DNA of 64,000 bases from Chitinophaga sp. YR627 (GCF_900114995.1 NZ_FOUX01000005.1:248001-312000); one strand, 5' to 3'; shown: positions 24,673 through 33,184, numbered from the stretch's first letter. Numbers and translations are program-made. Notes: a model not told the origin generated them from the letters alone.

Positions 24673-25071
24673 TTATTTATTATTCAAAGGGAAGCCCAGC
24701 ATCGACTGCATGATCCTGGCGATATTATTGGCCCTTGCCCTTGCATTGTCAGCCACTTCACCCTGAAAGAGCACATCCAGCGTACCGGTGAAAAGCGTTA
24801 GCCACTGACTGAAATGCTGCGGATCGATCGGCAGGGACATATGTTTACTCATCGGATCACCCCGATACTTGCCGGAATACAATAACATCGTGCTCCAGAA
24901 ATTGCACATGATCTGTAGATGCGGCTCCCAGTCACCGCCGATCGCTTTTTCAAATACCGGTCCCAGTAAAGCATCTGCCCTTACCTTATCATAAAAGGTA
25001 TACACCAGCTGTCTTACATCTTCTTCTGTCTGAATATCCGCTAACTGCGGCCCCTTCTCAACATCTGCCAT
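24673..25071 (-). CDS. group III truncated haemoglobin
   Basis: The 132-residue protein (start MADVEKGPQLADIQTEEDV at 25071) shows the class III truncated globin pattern: ADALLGPVFEKAIGGDWEPHLQIMCNFWSTMLLYSGKYRGDP, with the LPIDPQHFSQWLTLF region supplying the proximal His. (Stretches shown overlap; the fold spans residues 20-125.) Such globins bind O2 or NO and often accompany NO-detoxification or microaerobic respiration genes. It lies in the cbb3 oxidase cluster. An upstream ATG at 25116 would overlap the previous gene and is not preferred. Confidence 0.88.
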   Translation of the reverse strand: MADVEKGPQLADIQTEEDVRQLVYTFYDKVRADALLGPVFEKAIGGDWEPHLQIMCNFWSTMLLYSGKYRGDPMSKHMSLPIDPQHFSQWLTLFTGTLDVLFQGEVADNARARANNIARIMQSMLGFPLNNK

Positions 25072-25079
25072 AATATATC

Positions 25080-25493
25080 TTACTTGTTTAATAGTTCCAG
25101 TGGCGAGGTCACGCAATAATAAATTGCCCAGCCTACAAAAGCGATCAGCAGCACAAATACCCAGAAAGGAATACTCTGCGGCGTCTCACTACCGATGATC
25201 AGGAAATTGCGCTGATCTCCTTTTCCATATGCATTGATCATAACCGGCACAATCCCATCCACAACCGCATTTTCGGAAATCCCTTCAATAGAGATCGCCG
25301 GTCCGTTCCGTACTTCAAAAGGTACGAGCCGGATGCCTTCTTTTCCCGAGGGATCACGGCTGACGATCTTCAGGGTATGCTGACCATCCACCAGCCGGGT
25401 CGTATCCAGTTCAAAGTTAACCGGAGATTCCAGGATGGCAATAGGTTTTACCTCCTCATCTATAAATATGTATATCGTACTCTTGTCTTTCAT
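25080..25493 (-). CDS. single-pass membrane protein of the cbb3 cluster
   Basis: The 137-residue protein has a beta-rich N-terminal domain (about 1-105), with an immunoglobulin/cadherin-like rhythm (LVDGQHTLKIVSRDPSGKEG), and one C-terminal membrane helix (about 110-128, IPFWVFVLLIAFVGWAIYYC). There is no signal peptide, and no haem or metal motif apart from one Cys. It lies 8 bases after a similar small membrane protein gene and 8 bases before the globin. It may be an accessory or assembly factor of the oxidase; the family is not recognised. Confidence 0.68.
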   Translation of the reverse strand: MKDKSTIYIFIDEEVKPIAILESPVNFELDTTRLVDGQHTLKIVSRDPSGKEGIRLVPFEVRNGPAISIEGISENAVVDGIVPVMINAYGKGDQRNFLIIGSETPQSIPFWVFVLLIAFVGWAIYYCVTSPLELLNK

Positions 25494-25501
25494 AGTAACA
25501 G

Positions 25502-25762
25502 TTATTCAAGGATAAATTGTTTGATATGGTCCGCTGACTTTTCACCGGGACGGATCAACCATTTCACGGAATAAAACAAGGTGACCAGTACAATCACAAC
25601 CATCACAACTACAATCAGATAATCCCAGTTGCTATCCGGCGTTTTCCCATGGGTCAATCCACCAAGTACCACCGCCTGCTTCTTCTTACAGGCATCACAG
25701 GCCATTACTAGTTGCTGGCAGCATAAGAGCAGCAAAGCTGAAAAGAGCATTTTCCCTAACAT
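25502..25762 (-). CDS. small membrane protein with CDACKKKQ motif
   Basis: The 86-residue protein has a signal-like N-terminus (about 1-20), then at once ACDACKKKQAVV with a CxxC pair, and a single membrane helix (about 48-67, LIVVVMVVIVLVTLFYSVKW). The CxxC on the outer face could bind copper or haem, or exchange thiols, consistent with help in cytochrome oxidase assembly. This is inference from context, because the gene sits between the c-type subunit and two accessory genes. Family not named. Confidence 0.68.
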   Translation of the reverse strand: MLGKMLFSALLLLCCQQLVMACDACKKKQAVVLGGLTHGKTPDSNWDYLIVVVMVVIVLVTLFYSVKWLIRPGEKSADHIKQFILE

Positions 25763-25774
25763 AATATCTTTGTT

Positions 25775-25872
25775 TAATTACGAATTAGGAATTACGAATT
25801 GGGAATTGGTGCCTGTTGATTAAAATGTATAACACTTAAGTAATACTCCAACTTAATTCGTAATCGTAATTT
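25775..25872. repeat. AT-rich element with inverted ends
   Basis: TAATTACGAATTAGGAATTA begins at 25775 and an inverted counterpart (TAATTCGTAATCGTAATT) ends at 25872, flanking about 50 unrelated bases in the gap between two genes of the cbb3 cluster. Similar AATTCTTAATTTTTAATT tracts occur at 6195, 40675, 42311 and 42418. Confidence 0.5.
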
Positions 25873-26886
25873 TTATTTTGTTCCTTTTGCTTTTATTTCC
25901 TCCAGGTATTTACGCACCTGCTCTACCGTCACCTTAGGTGCATTATTCCCCCAACTGGTACGCTCGTGGTTCATGATCGCGGTGACGTCTTCTGCTGACA
26001 GATTCGCATTCGCACCTACTGCCGGCATTACACCATATCCTTCACTCACACGACCATCGTAACCATTCATGATGATGTTGACGTATTGTAATGGCTCGGG
26101 ATCCAGTACGATCTTGCTGTCTTTCAGTGACGGGAAGGCGCCTTTCAGACCTTCTCCGTTCTGCTGATGACAACTCTGACAGTTATTGGCATATAAAGTT
26201 GTGCCCTCAGGTGCACCTGCTGCCGCCCCGGTAGTAGCATCCGCTGCAGAAGGTTTCTTTGCATACAGAAAAGCAGGCGTCTCTGTGCCATCCGGCAGCT
26301 TCACCTGTTTCAGCTCCTTTAAATAAGCCACCAGTTGTAAAGCCTGCAGCGTTGCCACGATAACCGTCCCATCCTCCTTGTATTCATCCGGTATCTTTAC
26401 CACCACATCATTCTTAGCCGCTTCTTTCTTCTCTGTAAATAACCAGGAATATGCGGGCATCACAGATGCAGGCGCCACAATACGTGGATTGAACAGGTGT
26501 GTCAGATGCCAGTCCTCACTCGGCTGACGGGTGCCAATATCCGTAAGATCAGGTCCTGTACGTTCTGTCCCCATCAACGTGGCCGTATTCCGCCAGAAAT
26601 CAGTACGGTGATTATCGGCATAATCTGCCGCAATACTGGGCCTTGATCCCCACTTTTTATCCATGTCAACATTACGGACCTGTTGCGTGTGACAAGCCAC
26701 ACAACCATTACTCACAAACAGGGCCTTTCCTTTCACCGCCGCCGGACTCAATACCGGTGCATCCGGTAAAGGCGCATTATTACGCTGGTTGTTCATAGCA
26801 GGAATAATAGCGACAAATAAAGTGAGTATAACGAATAACAGGAAAGCGGTCCTGTAAAGACTTTTATGATTATCAAATAACTCCAT
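25873..26886 (-). CDS. cbb3-type oxidase c-type subunit: CcoO-like fused to a CcoP-like haem domain
   Basis: The 337-residue protein has one N-terminal membrane helix (about 12-30). A CcoO-like monohaem region follows (about 48-150) with CVACH at 62-66, THQQ-type context, GPDLTDIGTR and the Met ligand in ASVMPAYSW. A second cytochrome c domain (about 225-335) has CQSCH at 236-240 and GVMPAVG. This combines subunits II and III of a cbb3 oxidase in one chain. It passes electrons from cytochrome c or quinol-derived donors to subunit I, whose stop lies 2 bases upstream. Membrane-bound, facing the periplasm. Confidence 0.9.
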   Translation of the reverse strand: MELFDNHKSLYRTAFLLFVILTLFVAIIPAMNNQRNNAPLPDAPVLSPAAVKGKALFVSNGCVACHTQQVRNVDMDKKWGSRPSIAADYADNHRTDFWRNTATLMGTERTGPDLTDIGTRQPSEDWHLTHLFNPRIVAPASVMPAYSWLFTEKKEAAKNDVVVKIPDEYKEDGTVIVATLQALQLVAYLKELKQVKLPDGTETPAFLYAKKPSAADATTGAAAGAPEGTTLYANNCQSCHQQNGEGLKGAFPSLKDSKIVLDPEPLQYVNIIMNGYDGRVSEGYGVMPAVGANANLSAEDVTAIMNHERTSWGNNAPKVTVEQVRKYLEEIKAKGTK

Positions 26887-26888
26887 GA

Positions 26889-29039
26889 CTACAGCGTTGA
26901 TTCTATTTCAGAATAAGATTGATTCAGCCGCGCAATAGCAGCTCCTTTTACATCGGTCGTATCATCCCCAAGGATCATCCTGTAAAGATTATAAGCGAAG
27001 AAAAGATGCGACAACCACATCAGACTCCCCCCTATCGCCCGCCATAACCAGTAAGGCGCCATCATGATGACACTTTCAATAAAAGGCTTCTCCTGGATCC
27101 ACATGATCCCCTTCAGCGTACTGCCATACATCAATGGGATCGTATAAAACAACAGCCCTATCAATGCCAGCCAGAAGTGCGCGCCAACTGTGATCTGGGG
27201 TGCTTCCTTACCTGATAAACGGGGTACTAATGCATAGATCCCCGCCCACAGAAAGAAGCTGATAATCCCATACATGGTCAGATGCGAATGCGCTACCGTA
27301 AAGTCAGTAAAATGCCATATCAGATTAGTGGAACGGAATGCCTCCGCGGTGCCCTGCAGAGAACCGGTAAAATAGAAGATGATCCCTACCAGGAAGAATG
27401 GCAGCGTATAGCTGGACGCAATCTTATACCAGCCATTCCGGAAGGTCATGATAAAGTTGGTCGTACCGGCAGCTACAGGAATGATCATCCCTACAGAGCC
27501 CACAATGGCGACTGTCTGCAACCACCAGGGAATAGCGCTGAATACAAAATGATGCGTCCCGATCAGTGTATAGAACAGGATCTGTGCCCAGAAAGCAAGT
27601 ATACCCAGGCTGTAAGAATAGATCGGTTTATTCAACTGCTGTGGCAGGAAGTAATACACAATACCCAGTGTAAATAACATAAACCACATACCGACACCCT
27701 GGTGCATATAATACCCCTGTACGATCGTCTCTCCCAGCCCATCCTGCCACCAGGGTACATAAGCGACCACAGAGATCACCAGGGCAAACATCACGGCAGC
27801 GACTATGTACCAGTTGGAGATATAAATTTCCTTCGTAGTCCTTACCGCGATAGTATTGATAAAATTATATAAAGTGATGACCAGCCCTATACCAAACAGT
27901 AATTGGATCGGCCAGATATATTCACGGTATTCTCCCCCACCGTTATTAATGCCCGCCATCAGACTGACAGACCCTAATAATACGGCTGCATTGATCAGGA
28001 TCAGTGACCAGCGGCCCTGTTTCAGACTGGCCAGTGGTACATTACTCACACGCGGTACGACATAGTGACCAAGGCCCAGCATACCGAGTGAAGCCCATCC
28101 CCAGAATACCGCATTCGTATGCACCGGACGAAGACGTCCAAAACTCAGCCAGCTGAGATGATCTACATCCGGACTCACAAACTTGATCCCAACATATTCC
28201 CCTACTGTAGTACCAAACAACAACCAGAATGCAGCACAACCCAGGTACCACATCACGAGTTTGGAAAGTGCAGGATCAACAGCAGGACGTGGTTTTGCAC
28301 GCTGCTTCTGCGCCACTACAGAAAGCCCTGTGTGTATATTAATATTACTCACTAAGCCCCTGCTATCTTCTGCATCCGCATTACCCGCCAGTTCACTATT
28401 GTGTAAATGATAAGCCAGGGCTTTCTTCCTTTGTTCCAGCGCCTGCTCAATAACAGGATCATGTGGATCTGTCAGATAGTCGGCGAAAGCAGTCGCCTCT
28501 TCCAGATTCGTTTCACGCGTACGACGACGTATCAGTGCTGATACTTTCACCGCCATCAGTATGACACCTGCAACAATAGGGATCAGTAATAAAATAAGGG
28601 TAATGATGATGCCTGTTTCCTGTAACAGGGAGGATGGTTTAGCATCGATCTGTTGTGCACTGACCGGCATACTATACGCACCACCAGTCAGCAATACCAG
28701 CAATAACGCCTTCAAAACATTACTTTCTTTTTGTTGTTTCTTTTTCTTCAATGTAAGATAAGCATCGATACTTTTACTACTAAGAGCGCTGATGTATTCA
28801 TTAAATCGTGTGGTGTCAAATACAGGCGGCTTTGCAGTGTTTTTAGTACGCATCATACTTGTGCGTACCTTCAGGGAGATCGCCACAATAAGTAATATTA
28901 TCACCAGCGACAGCAGAATAAATAACAGTCCGTCGACCGAGTCCGTGGAGAAAAAAGCGCGGCCCCTGGGAGTAGCGAATAGAGGTAGCGGTACCGCCGT
29001 CAGTAAGACAGGCAATACCCGCATGAGTTGATTAACCAT
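26889..29039 (-). CDS. cbb3-type cytochrome c oxidase subunit I with a long N-terminal extension
   Basis: The 716-residue protein carries a haem-copper oxidase core from about residue 258. The ligands are H307 (RPVHTNAVFWGW), Cu-ligand H446 (YYMHQGVG), H496-H497 (IGTHHFVF) and the haem ligands H584 and H586 (TVAHSHLTMYG). The FLPQQLNKPIYSYSL stretch is typical of cbb3 CcoN. It reduces O2 at high affinity and pumps protons. The first about 255 residues are extra: two hydrophobic stretches each followed by a membrane helix and a charged cytoplasmic tail. The operon continues with the c-type subunit. Two Rrf2-type operator copies lie upstream. Confidence 0.9.
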   Translation of the reverse strand: MVNQLMRVLPVLLTAVPLPLFATPRGRAFFSTDSVDGLLFILLSLVIILLIVAISLKVRTSMMRTKNTAKPPVFDTTRFNEYISALSSKSIDAYLTLKKKKQQKESNVLKALLLVLLTGGAYSMPVSAQQIDAKPSSLLQETGIIITLILLLIPIVAGVILMAVKVSALIRRRTRETNLEEATAFADYLTDPHDPVIEQALEQRKKALAYHLHNSELAGNADAEDSRGLVSNINIHTGLSVVAQKQRAKPRPAVDPALSKLVMWYLGCAAFWLLFGTTVGEYVGIKFVSPDVDHLSWLSFGRLRPVHTNAVFWGWASLGMLGLGHYVVPRVSNVPLASLKQGRWSLILINAAVLLGSVSLMAGINNGGGEYREYIWPIQLLFGIGLVITLYNFINTIAVRTTKEIYISNWYIVAAVMFALVISVVAYVPWWQDGLGETIVQGYYMHQGVGMWFMLFTLGIVYYFLPQQLNKPIYSYSLGILAFWAQILFYTLIGTHHFVFSAIPWWLQTVAIVGSVGMIIPVAAGTTNFIMTFRNGWYKIASSYTLPFFLVGIIFYFTGSLQGTAEAFRSTNLIWHFTDFTVAHSHLTMYGIISFFLWAGIYALVPRLSGKEAPQITVGAHFWLALIGLLFYTIPLMYGSTLKGIMWIQEKPFIESVIMMAPYWLWRAIGGSLMWLSHLFFAYNLYRMILGDDTTDVKGAAIARLNQSYSEIESTL

Positions 29040-29167
29040 GATAAAGCAGAATAAAAGTTGTGTCCTCTAATGTATCCGTCCCGTTTGCATAACAGGCGCG
29101 TATCAGAATAGTATCCTATGTAGATCGTTCCGGAAGTATCTGCAGGAAAATATACCTTTCCGCAGGT

Positions 29168-29175
29168 CAAAGGTA
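29168..29175 (-). promoter_or_regulatory. -7 element of the cbb3 operon
   Basis: On the minus strand this is TACCTTTG, matching TAnnTTTG, about 130 bases before the ATG at 29039. A normal -33 TTTG is not at the ideal distance. The region where it should lie is occupied by operator copy 1, as expected for a repressed or activated promoter. Confidence 0.5.
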
Positions 29176-29187
29176 ACCATTGTCATC

Positions 29188-29215
29188 AAATAAAAGATGT
29201 TTTTGTCTTTTATTT
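29188..29215. promoter_or_regulatory. Rrf2-type operator copy 1
   Basis: AAATAAAAGA (29188-29197) and TCTTTTATTT (29206-29215) form a perfect 10-bp inverted repeat with an 8-base spacer. It lies just upstream of the cbb3 operon -7 element. Three more copies of the 24-bp core occur at 29277, 29817 and 29850. Confidence 0.7.
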
Positions 29216-29242
29216 TTCATGGATTCTAATGTACATTTCACG

Positions 29243-29263
29243 CTACTCATTATGAATGAGTAG
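29243..29263. promoter_or_regulatory. palindrome midway between the two divergent promoters
   Basis: CTACTCATT-ATG-AATGAGTAG is a perfect 9-bp inverted repeat with a 3-base spacer, nested inside CGCTA (29241) and TAGCG (29266-29270). It is unrelated in sequence to the flanking Rrf2-type sites, so a second regulator may act here. Confidence 0.45.
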
Positions 29264-29276
29264 AATAGCGTTTTCT

Positions 29277-29300
29277 ATAAAAGATATTTTTGTCTTTTAT
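29277..29300. promoter_or_regulatory. Rrf2-type operator copy 2, overlapping the rrf2 promoter
   Basis: ATAAAAGA-TATTTTTG-TCTTTTAT is a perfect 8-bp inverted repeat with an 8-base spacer. It covers the -33 TTTG (29289-29292) of the regulator's own promoter, implying autorepression. Confidence 0.72.
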
Positions 29301-29321
29301 TTCTAAATCCACTTATCTTTG
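29289..29321 (+). promoter_or_regulatory. promoter of the Rrf2 regulator gene
   Basis: TTTG (29289-29292) and TATCTTTG (29314-29321) are 21 bases apart and match Bacteroidota -33/-7 elements. The ATG follows at 29340. Confidence 0.68.
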
Positions 29322-29339
29322 CTGCATTAAATTGAAAAG

Positions 29340-29774
29340 ATGTTTTCAAAAACATGTGAATATGCCATCCGTGCCATGATATTTATTGCACAGAAATCGA
29401 AAGATGGAAGTAAGATCGGTATCAGGGAAATTGCAAAGGGGATCGATTCTCCGGAGTACTTTATTGCTAAGATCTTACAGGAACTTGGCAGAAAGGGAGT
29501 GGTACAATCCATGAAAGGACCAACAGGTGGTTTCTACCTGGATAACAGCGCCCGCAAAACATCACTGGCCACTATCGTAAAAGCAGTAGATGGCGACAAT
29601 ATCTTCTCCGGATGCGGCCTCGGATTAAAACAATGTTCCGACAAACATCCCTGCCCGCTTCATCATGAGTTCACCAAAATCAGAAAGGATATCACCAATA
29701 TGCTCAACAAAACAAAAGTAGGTGATCTCCAGGAAGAACTCGACCAGAAACTCACCTTCCTCCGCAGAGACTAA
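29340..29774 (+). CDS. Rrf2-family [Fe-S] transcription regulator (NsrR-like)
   Basis: The 144-residue protein has an N-terminal winged HTH (EYAIRAMIFIAQ, IGIREIAKGIDSPEYFIAKI, KGPTGGFYL). The three cysteines C92, C99 and C105 in the GCGLGLKQCSDKHPC loop typically hold an iron-sulfur cluster in Rrf2 regulators such as NsrR and IscR. NsrR-type members lose repression when NO attacks the cluster. The flanking genes (Ric, NO reductase, globin, cbb3 oxidase) and four copies of one palindrome around the gene fit an NO- or redox-sensing repressor. Direct evidence for the ligand is lacking. Confidence 0.9.
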   Translation: MFSKTCEYAIRAMIFIAQKSKDGSKIGIREIAKGIDSPEYFIAKILQELGRKGVVQSMKGPTGGFYLDNSARKTSLATIVKAVDGDNIFSGCGLGLKQCSDKHPCPLHHEFTKIRKDITNMLNKTKVGDLQEELDQKLTFLRRD

Positions 29775-29816
29775 TTTTTTCTGACAAAAACTCGTTGCTG
29801 CTAAAAGGCTGGAATA

Positions 29817-29840
29817 ATAAAAGACAAAAAGGTATTTTAC
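29817..29840. promoter_or_regulatory. Rrf2-type operator copy 3, upstream of ric/nor
   Basis: ATAAAAGACAAAAAGGTATTTTAC matches, over most positions, the reverse complement of copy 2. The strongly shared half is ATAAAAGACAAAAA. It lies about 100 bases before the ric start. (24-base site; the shared half-site is ATAAAAGACAAAAA.). Confidence 0.6.
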
Positions 29841-29849
29841 TGTATAAAA

Positions 29850-29873
29850 ATAAAGGACAAAAAGGTATTAATA
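29850..29873. promoter_or_regulatory. Rrf2-type operator copy 4, upstream of ric/nor
   Basis: A second, more degenerate copy (half-site ATAAAGGACAAAAA followed by GGTATTAATA) starts 33 bases after copy 3. The pair suggests cooperative control of the ric-norB operon. Confidence 0.55.
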
Positions 29874-29940
29874 TCAGATAGCCGAAAGACCGGCACAAAG
29901 ACAATACCGGCGATTCATTTAACAACTAAAAGAACATGCG

Positions 29941-30882
29941 ATGAACACAATAACAACACTGGAAGCACTAGCCATATCTCCTGCCATCCGCCACCAGACG
30001 CTTATTCAGACGTTTGAGGCATTACTACCCGGAGAGAGCTTTATCATACACAACGATCATGATCCGCGGCCGCTCTATTATGAGCTGCTCAGCAAAAAAG
30101 GAAATATACTCACGTTTGAATATCTGCAGAACGGACCGGATCTATGGCGGGTACTGGTTAAAAAAAGAATACAGTCGCCCGACCAGATCACAGTAGCCGA
30201 TATTGCTGCGGCTGACTACCGCAAAGCGGAAGTATTTGGTAAATATGGTATTGACTTTTGCTGTGGTGGTAATATTACATTAAAAGAAGCCGCTGCGCAG
30301 GTCAATATTACCGAAGAAACACTCATCACAGCACTGGAAGCTGTCACGCAAAATACGCGCTTCCAGCCGGCAAAGAACTTCATCGACCAGACTGTCGATA
30401 AACTGATCGATTATATCGTCAGTACACATCACCGTTATGTAAAAGAAAATATTCCCGTTATCGAACAACTGGTCACAAAAGTCGCAAAGGTACATGGCGA
30501 TGAACAGCCCGGATTACAGGAACTCGAAGCCGGCACACTCGCTTTTCTGAAAGACCTGCAGCTACATCTTCATAAAGAAGAACACATCCTTTTCCCCGCT
30601 ATTTTACAACTTGAAAAGGATCCGCATGATACTTCCAGAAGAGGCCTGGTACTAAGCGCCGTAAAAGTGATGCGCGCAGAACATGAATCATCCGGAGAAG
30701 AACTGCACGCTTTCCGTCTGCTGACAAACAACTATACACTGCCTGAAAGCGCCTGTAACACCTATGCTTTCCTCTTTGACAAAATGAAGGAATTCGAAGC
30801 CGACCTGCTGATTCATATCCACCTCGAGAACAACATACTCTTTCCTAAAGCTGTACAACTGGAACAGCAGCTATCACAATAA
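29941..30882 (+). CDS. ric: Ric/ScdA di-iron repair protein for iron-sulfur clusters
   Basis: The 313-residue protein has three parts: an N-terminal DUF2249-like region (about 15-75), the ScdA_N signature KYGIDFCCGGN (101-111), and a hemerythrin-like four-helix domain (about 150-310) with His/Glu ligands in STHHRYVKEN, LHLHKEEHILFP, MRAEHESSGEEL and IHIHLENNILFPKA. Ric/YtfE/ScdA proteins repair Fe-S clusters damaged by NO or oxidants in the cytoplasm. The fused DUF2249 domain is seen in some Bacteroidota. It is followed 45 bases later by the NO reductase gene. Confidence 0.92.
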   Translation: MNTITTLEALAISPAIRHQTLIQTFEALLPGESFIIHNDHDPRPLYYELLSKKGNILTFEYLQNGPDLWRVLVKKRIQSPDQITVADIAAADYRKAEVFGKYGIDFCCGGNITLKEAAAQVNITEETLITALEAVTQNTRFQPAKNFIDQTVDKLIDYIVSTHHRYVKENIPVIEQLVTKVAKVHGDEQPGLQELEAGTLAFLKDLQLHLHKEEHILFPAILQLEKDPHDTSRRGLVLSAVKVMRAEHESSGEELHAFRLLTNNYTLPESACNTYAFLFDKMKEFEADLLIHIHLENNILFPKAVQLEQQLSQ

Positions 30883-30927
30883 ATCGCTTCCACTACAGCC
30901 CATACATCTATTTACAAACCAACATTT

Positions 30928-33174
30928 ATGACAACGAAAAAACTATGGCTTACGCTGGCCCTGGTAATGGTCAGCTCATTCGCTGTACTCATCTTCTTTG
31001 GAAATGATATATACAGAAAAGCACCTCCTATTCCGGATAAAGTAGTCAGTGAAACAGGTGAAGTGTTATTCAGCGGACAGGATATTAAAGACGGACAGAA
31101 CGTGTGGCAATCCATCGGCGGACAAACAGTCGGCAGCATATGGGGACATGGCGCCTACATTGCACCTGACTGGACAGCCGATTATCTCCACCGGGAGTCA
31201 CTGGCCATGCTGGAGGTACTGACCATAAAAGATGGAAAGATCTTTAGTACGCTGCCAGCGGAAGAACAACTCGTGTATAAAGAACGCATGAAACTGGAAC
31301 TGCGGAAAAACACCTTTGATCCGGCACAAAACACGATCACCTATTCTGATAGCAGAGCGAAAGTATCCAGACAACTAGCTGCTTATTATACAAAACTGTT
31401 CATGAATGATCCAACATTCAGCGTGCTCCGCAAACAATACGCAATACCGGAAGGCACCATTAAAGATCCTGAGCGCATGCGCCTGATGGCTGCATTCTTT
31501 GCCTGGAGCACCTGGGTTTGTATCAGTGAACGTCCCGACGGTACGCATGTTACCTACACCAATAACTGGCCCAATGATGAAACAGTTGGTAACACGCCTT
31601 CCGCTTCCCTTCATTTGTGGTCCGGCTTCAGCGTATTACTGCTCCTGGGTTGTATCGCATTACTCGTCCTCTATCATGTGCGCAATCACGATGGCGAACA
31701 TATCGATCTTCCGAAACAGGATCCCCTTCGCGATATGAAGCCTACTCCTTCCATGAAGGCAACCTTAAAATATATCTGGGTAGTCAGCATCCTGATACTC
31801 GTGCAGATGCTGGCAGGTATTATCACCGCACACTATGGTGTGGAAGGACAGGGTTTTTATGGCATACCGCTGGATAAATTCCTCCCACAATCTATCTCCC
31901 GCAGCTGGCACGTACAATTAGCCATCTTCTGGATCGCAACCTCCTGGCTGGCTACCGGTCTGTATATGGGACCTGCCATCTCCGGCCACGAACCCCGTTA
32001 CCAGAAACTGGGCGTAAATATCCTCTTCATTGCGCTGATCATTGTAGTAGGTGGTTCACTAACCGGACAATGGCTGGGTGTTATGCAGAAGCTGGGTTTG
32101 GTGGATAACTTCCTCTGGGGACACCAGGGTTATGAATACATCGAACTGGGAAGAATATGGCAGATCTTGCTACTGGTAGGACTGATCCTCTGGTTAGTGC
32201 TGATGATGCGCGCTTTACTGCCTGCATTAAGAAAAAAAGACGAAAGCCGCCACCTGCTCACTCTGTTCGTTATCGCTTCCATTGCTATTGCTGTTTTCTA
32301 TGCAGCAGGATTGATGTATGGCCGTCAGACGCACCTGGCTATTGCTGAATACTGGCGCTGGTGGGTAGTACACCTGTGGGTAGAAGGCTTCTTTGAAGTA
32401 TTCGCCACCGTAGTGTCTGCATTCCTTTTCTGTCGCTTAGGATTACTACGAATGCAGTCAGCCACCATCGGCGTACTGTTCTCTACCATTATCTTCCTGG
32501 CGGGCGGTATATTAGGCACATTCCATCACATTTACTTCAGTGCGACACCTGTTGCTGTATTAGCGCTGGGCGCCACATTTAGTGCACTGGAAATAGTACC
32601 GCTGGTATTGATCGGCTACGAAGCATATCACAATTACACCCTCAGTAAATCCACGCCATGGATAAAGGCGTACAAATGGCCTATCTACTGCTTCATAGCG
32701 ATCTGTTTCTGGAACTTTCTTGGTGCAGGTATCTTCGGATTTGCTATCAATCCGCCAATTGCCCTTTATTATATCCAGGGATTGAATACAACCGCCGTTC
32801 ACGGACACACTGCCTTATTCGGCGTATACGGCATACTGGGTATTGGTCTGATGTTGTTTGTATTAAGAGGACTATATCCTGATCACCACTGGAATGATAA
32901 ACTGATCGGTACGGCTTTCTGGTTAACAAATATCGGGCTGCTTGTCATGGTCAGCATCAGTATGCTACCTATAGGCATCATGCAGGGCATTGCCTCTATT
33001 CAACATGGGTACTGGTATGCAAGGTCAGCCGAGTTTATGCAGACAGACACGATGCAAACCTTACGCTGGTTCCGTGTACCAGGAGATATTATGCTGGCGA
33101 TGGGTGAAACTTTGCTGGTGATATTTATTATAGGATTGAAGACCGGATGGTCAAGAAAAGGAACGAGAAATTAA
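30928..33174 (+). CDS. norB: quinol-dependent nitric oxide reductase (qNOR)
   Basis: The 748-residue membrane protein is a qNOR/NorZ-type haem-copper family member. It has a periplasmic N-terminal part with the GQNVWQSIGGQTVGSIWGHG motif (about 56-75), then about 12 helices. Histidine ligands are visible in SWHVQLAIFW, VVHLWVEGFFEVFAT, LGTFHHIYF and TTAVHGHTALFGVYG. The Glu residues of the FeB site are near VEGFFE. It takes electrons from menaquinol, so no NorC is needed, and reduces NO to N2O. It is co-transcribed with ric. A strong hairpin follows. Confidence 0.94.
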   Translation: MTTKKLWLTLALVMVSSFAVLIFFGNDIYRKAPPIPDKVVSETGEVLFSGQDIKDGQNVWQSIGGQTVGSIWGHGAYIAPDWTADYLHRESLAMLEVLTIKDGKIFSTLPAEEQLVYKERMKLELRKNTFDPAQNTITYSDSRAKVSRQLAAYYTKLFMNDPTFSVLRKQYAIPEGTIKDPERMRLMAAFFAWSTWVCISERPDGTHVTYTNNWPNDETVGNTPSASLHLWSGFSVLLLLGCIALLVLYHVRNHDGEHIDLPKQDPLRDMKPTPSMKATLKYIWVVSILILVQMLAGIITAHYGVEGQGFYGIPLDKFLPQSISRSWHVQLAIFWIATSWLATGLYMGPAISGHEPRYQKLGVNILFIALIIVVGGSLTGQWLGVMQKLGLVDNFLWGHQGYEYIELGRIWQILLLVGLILWLVLMMRALLPALRKKDESRHLLTLFVIASIAIAVFYAAGLMYGRQTHLAIAEYWRWWVVHLWVEGFFEVFATVVSAFLFCRLGLLRMQSATIGVLFSTIIFLAGGILGTFHHIYFSATPVAVLALGATFSALEIVPLVLIGYEAYHNYTLSKSTPWIKAYKWPIYCFIAICFWNFLGAGIFGFAINPPIALYYIQGLNTTAVHGHTALFGVYGILGIGLMLFVLRGLYPDHHWNDKLIGTAFWLTNIGLLVMVSISMLPIGIMQGIASIQHGYWYARSAEFMQTDTMQTLRWFRVPGDIMLAMGETLLVIFIIGLKTGWSRKGTRN

Positions 33175-33184
33175 GTCATACCAA

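Noticed and set aside
26889..33174. treating the 26889 oxidase and the 30928 reductase as one complex
   Set aside because: Ligand and motif patterns separate them: the first is a cbb3 oxidase with a haem c partner, the second a quinol-dependent NO reductase; they are divergent units sharing regulation only.
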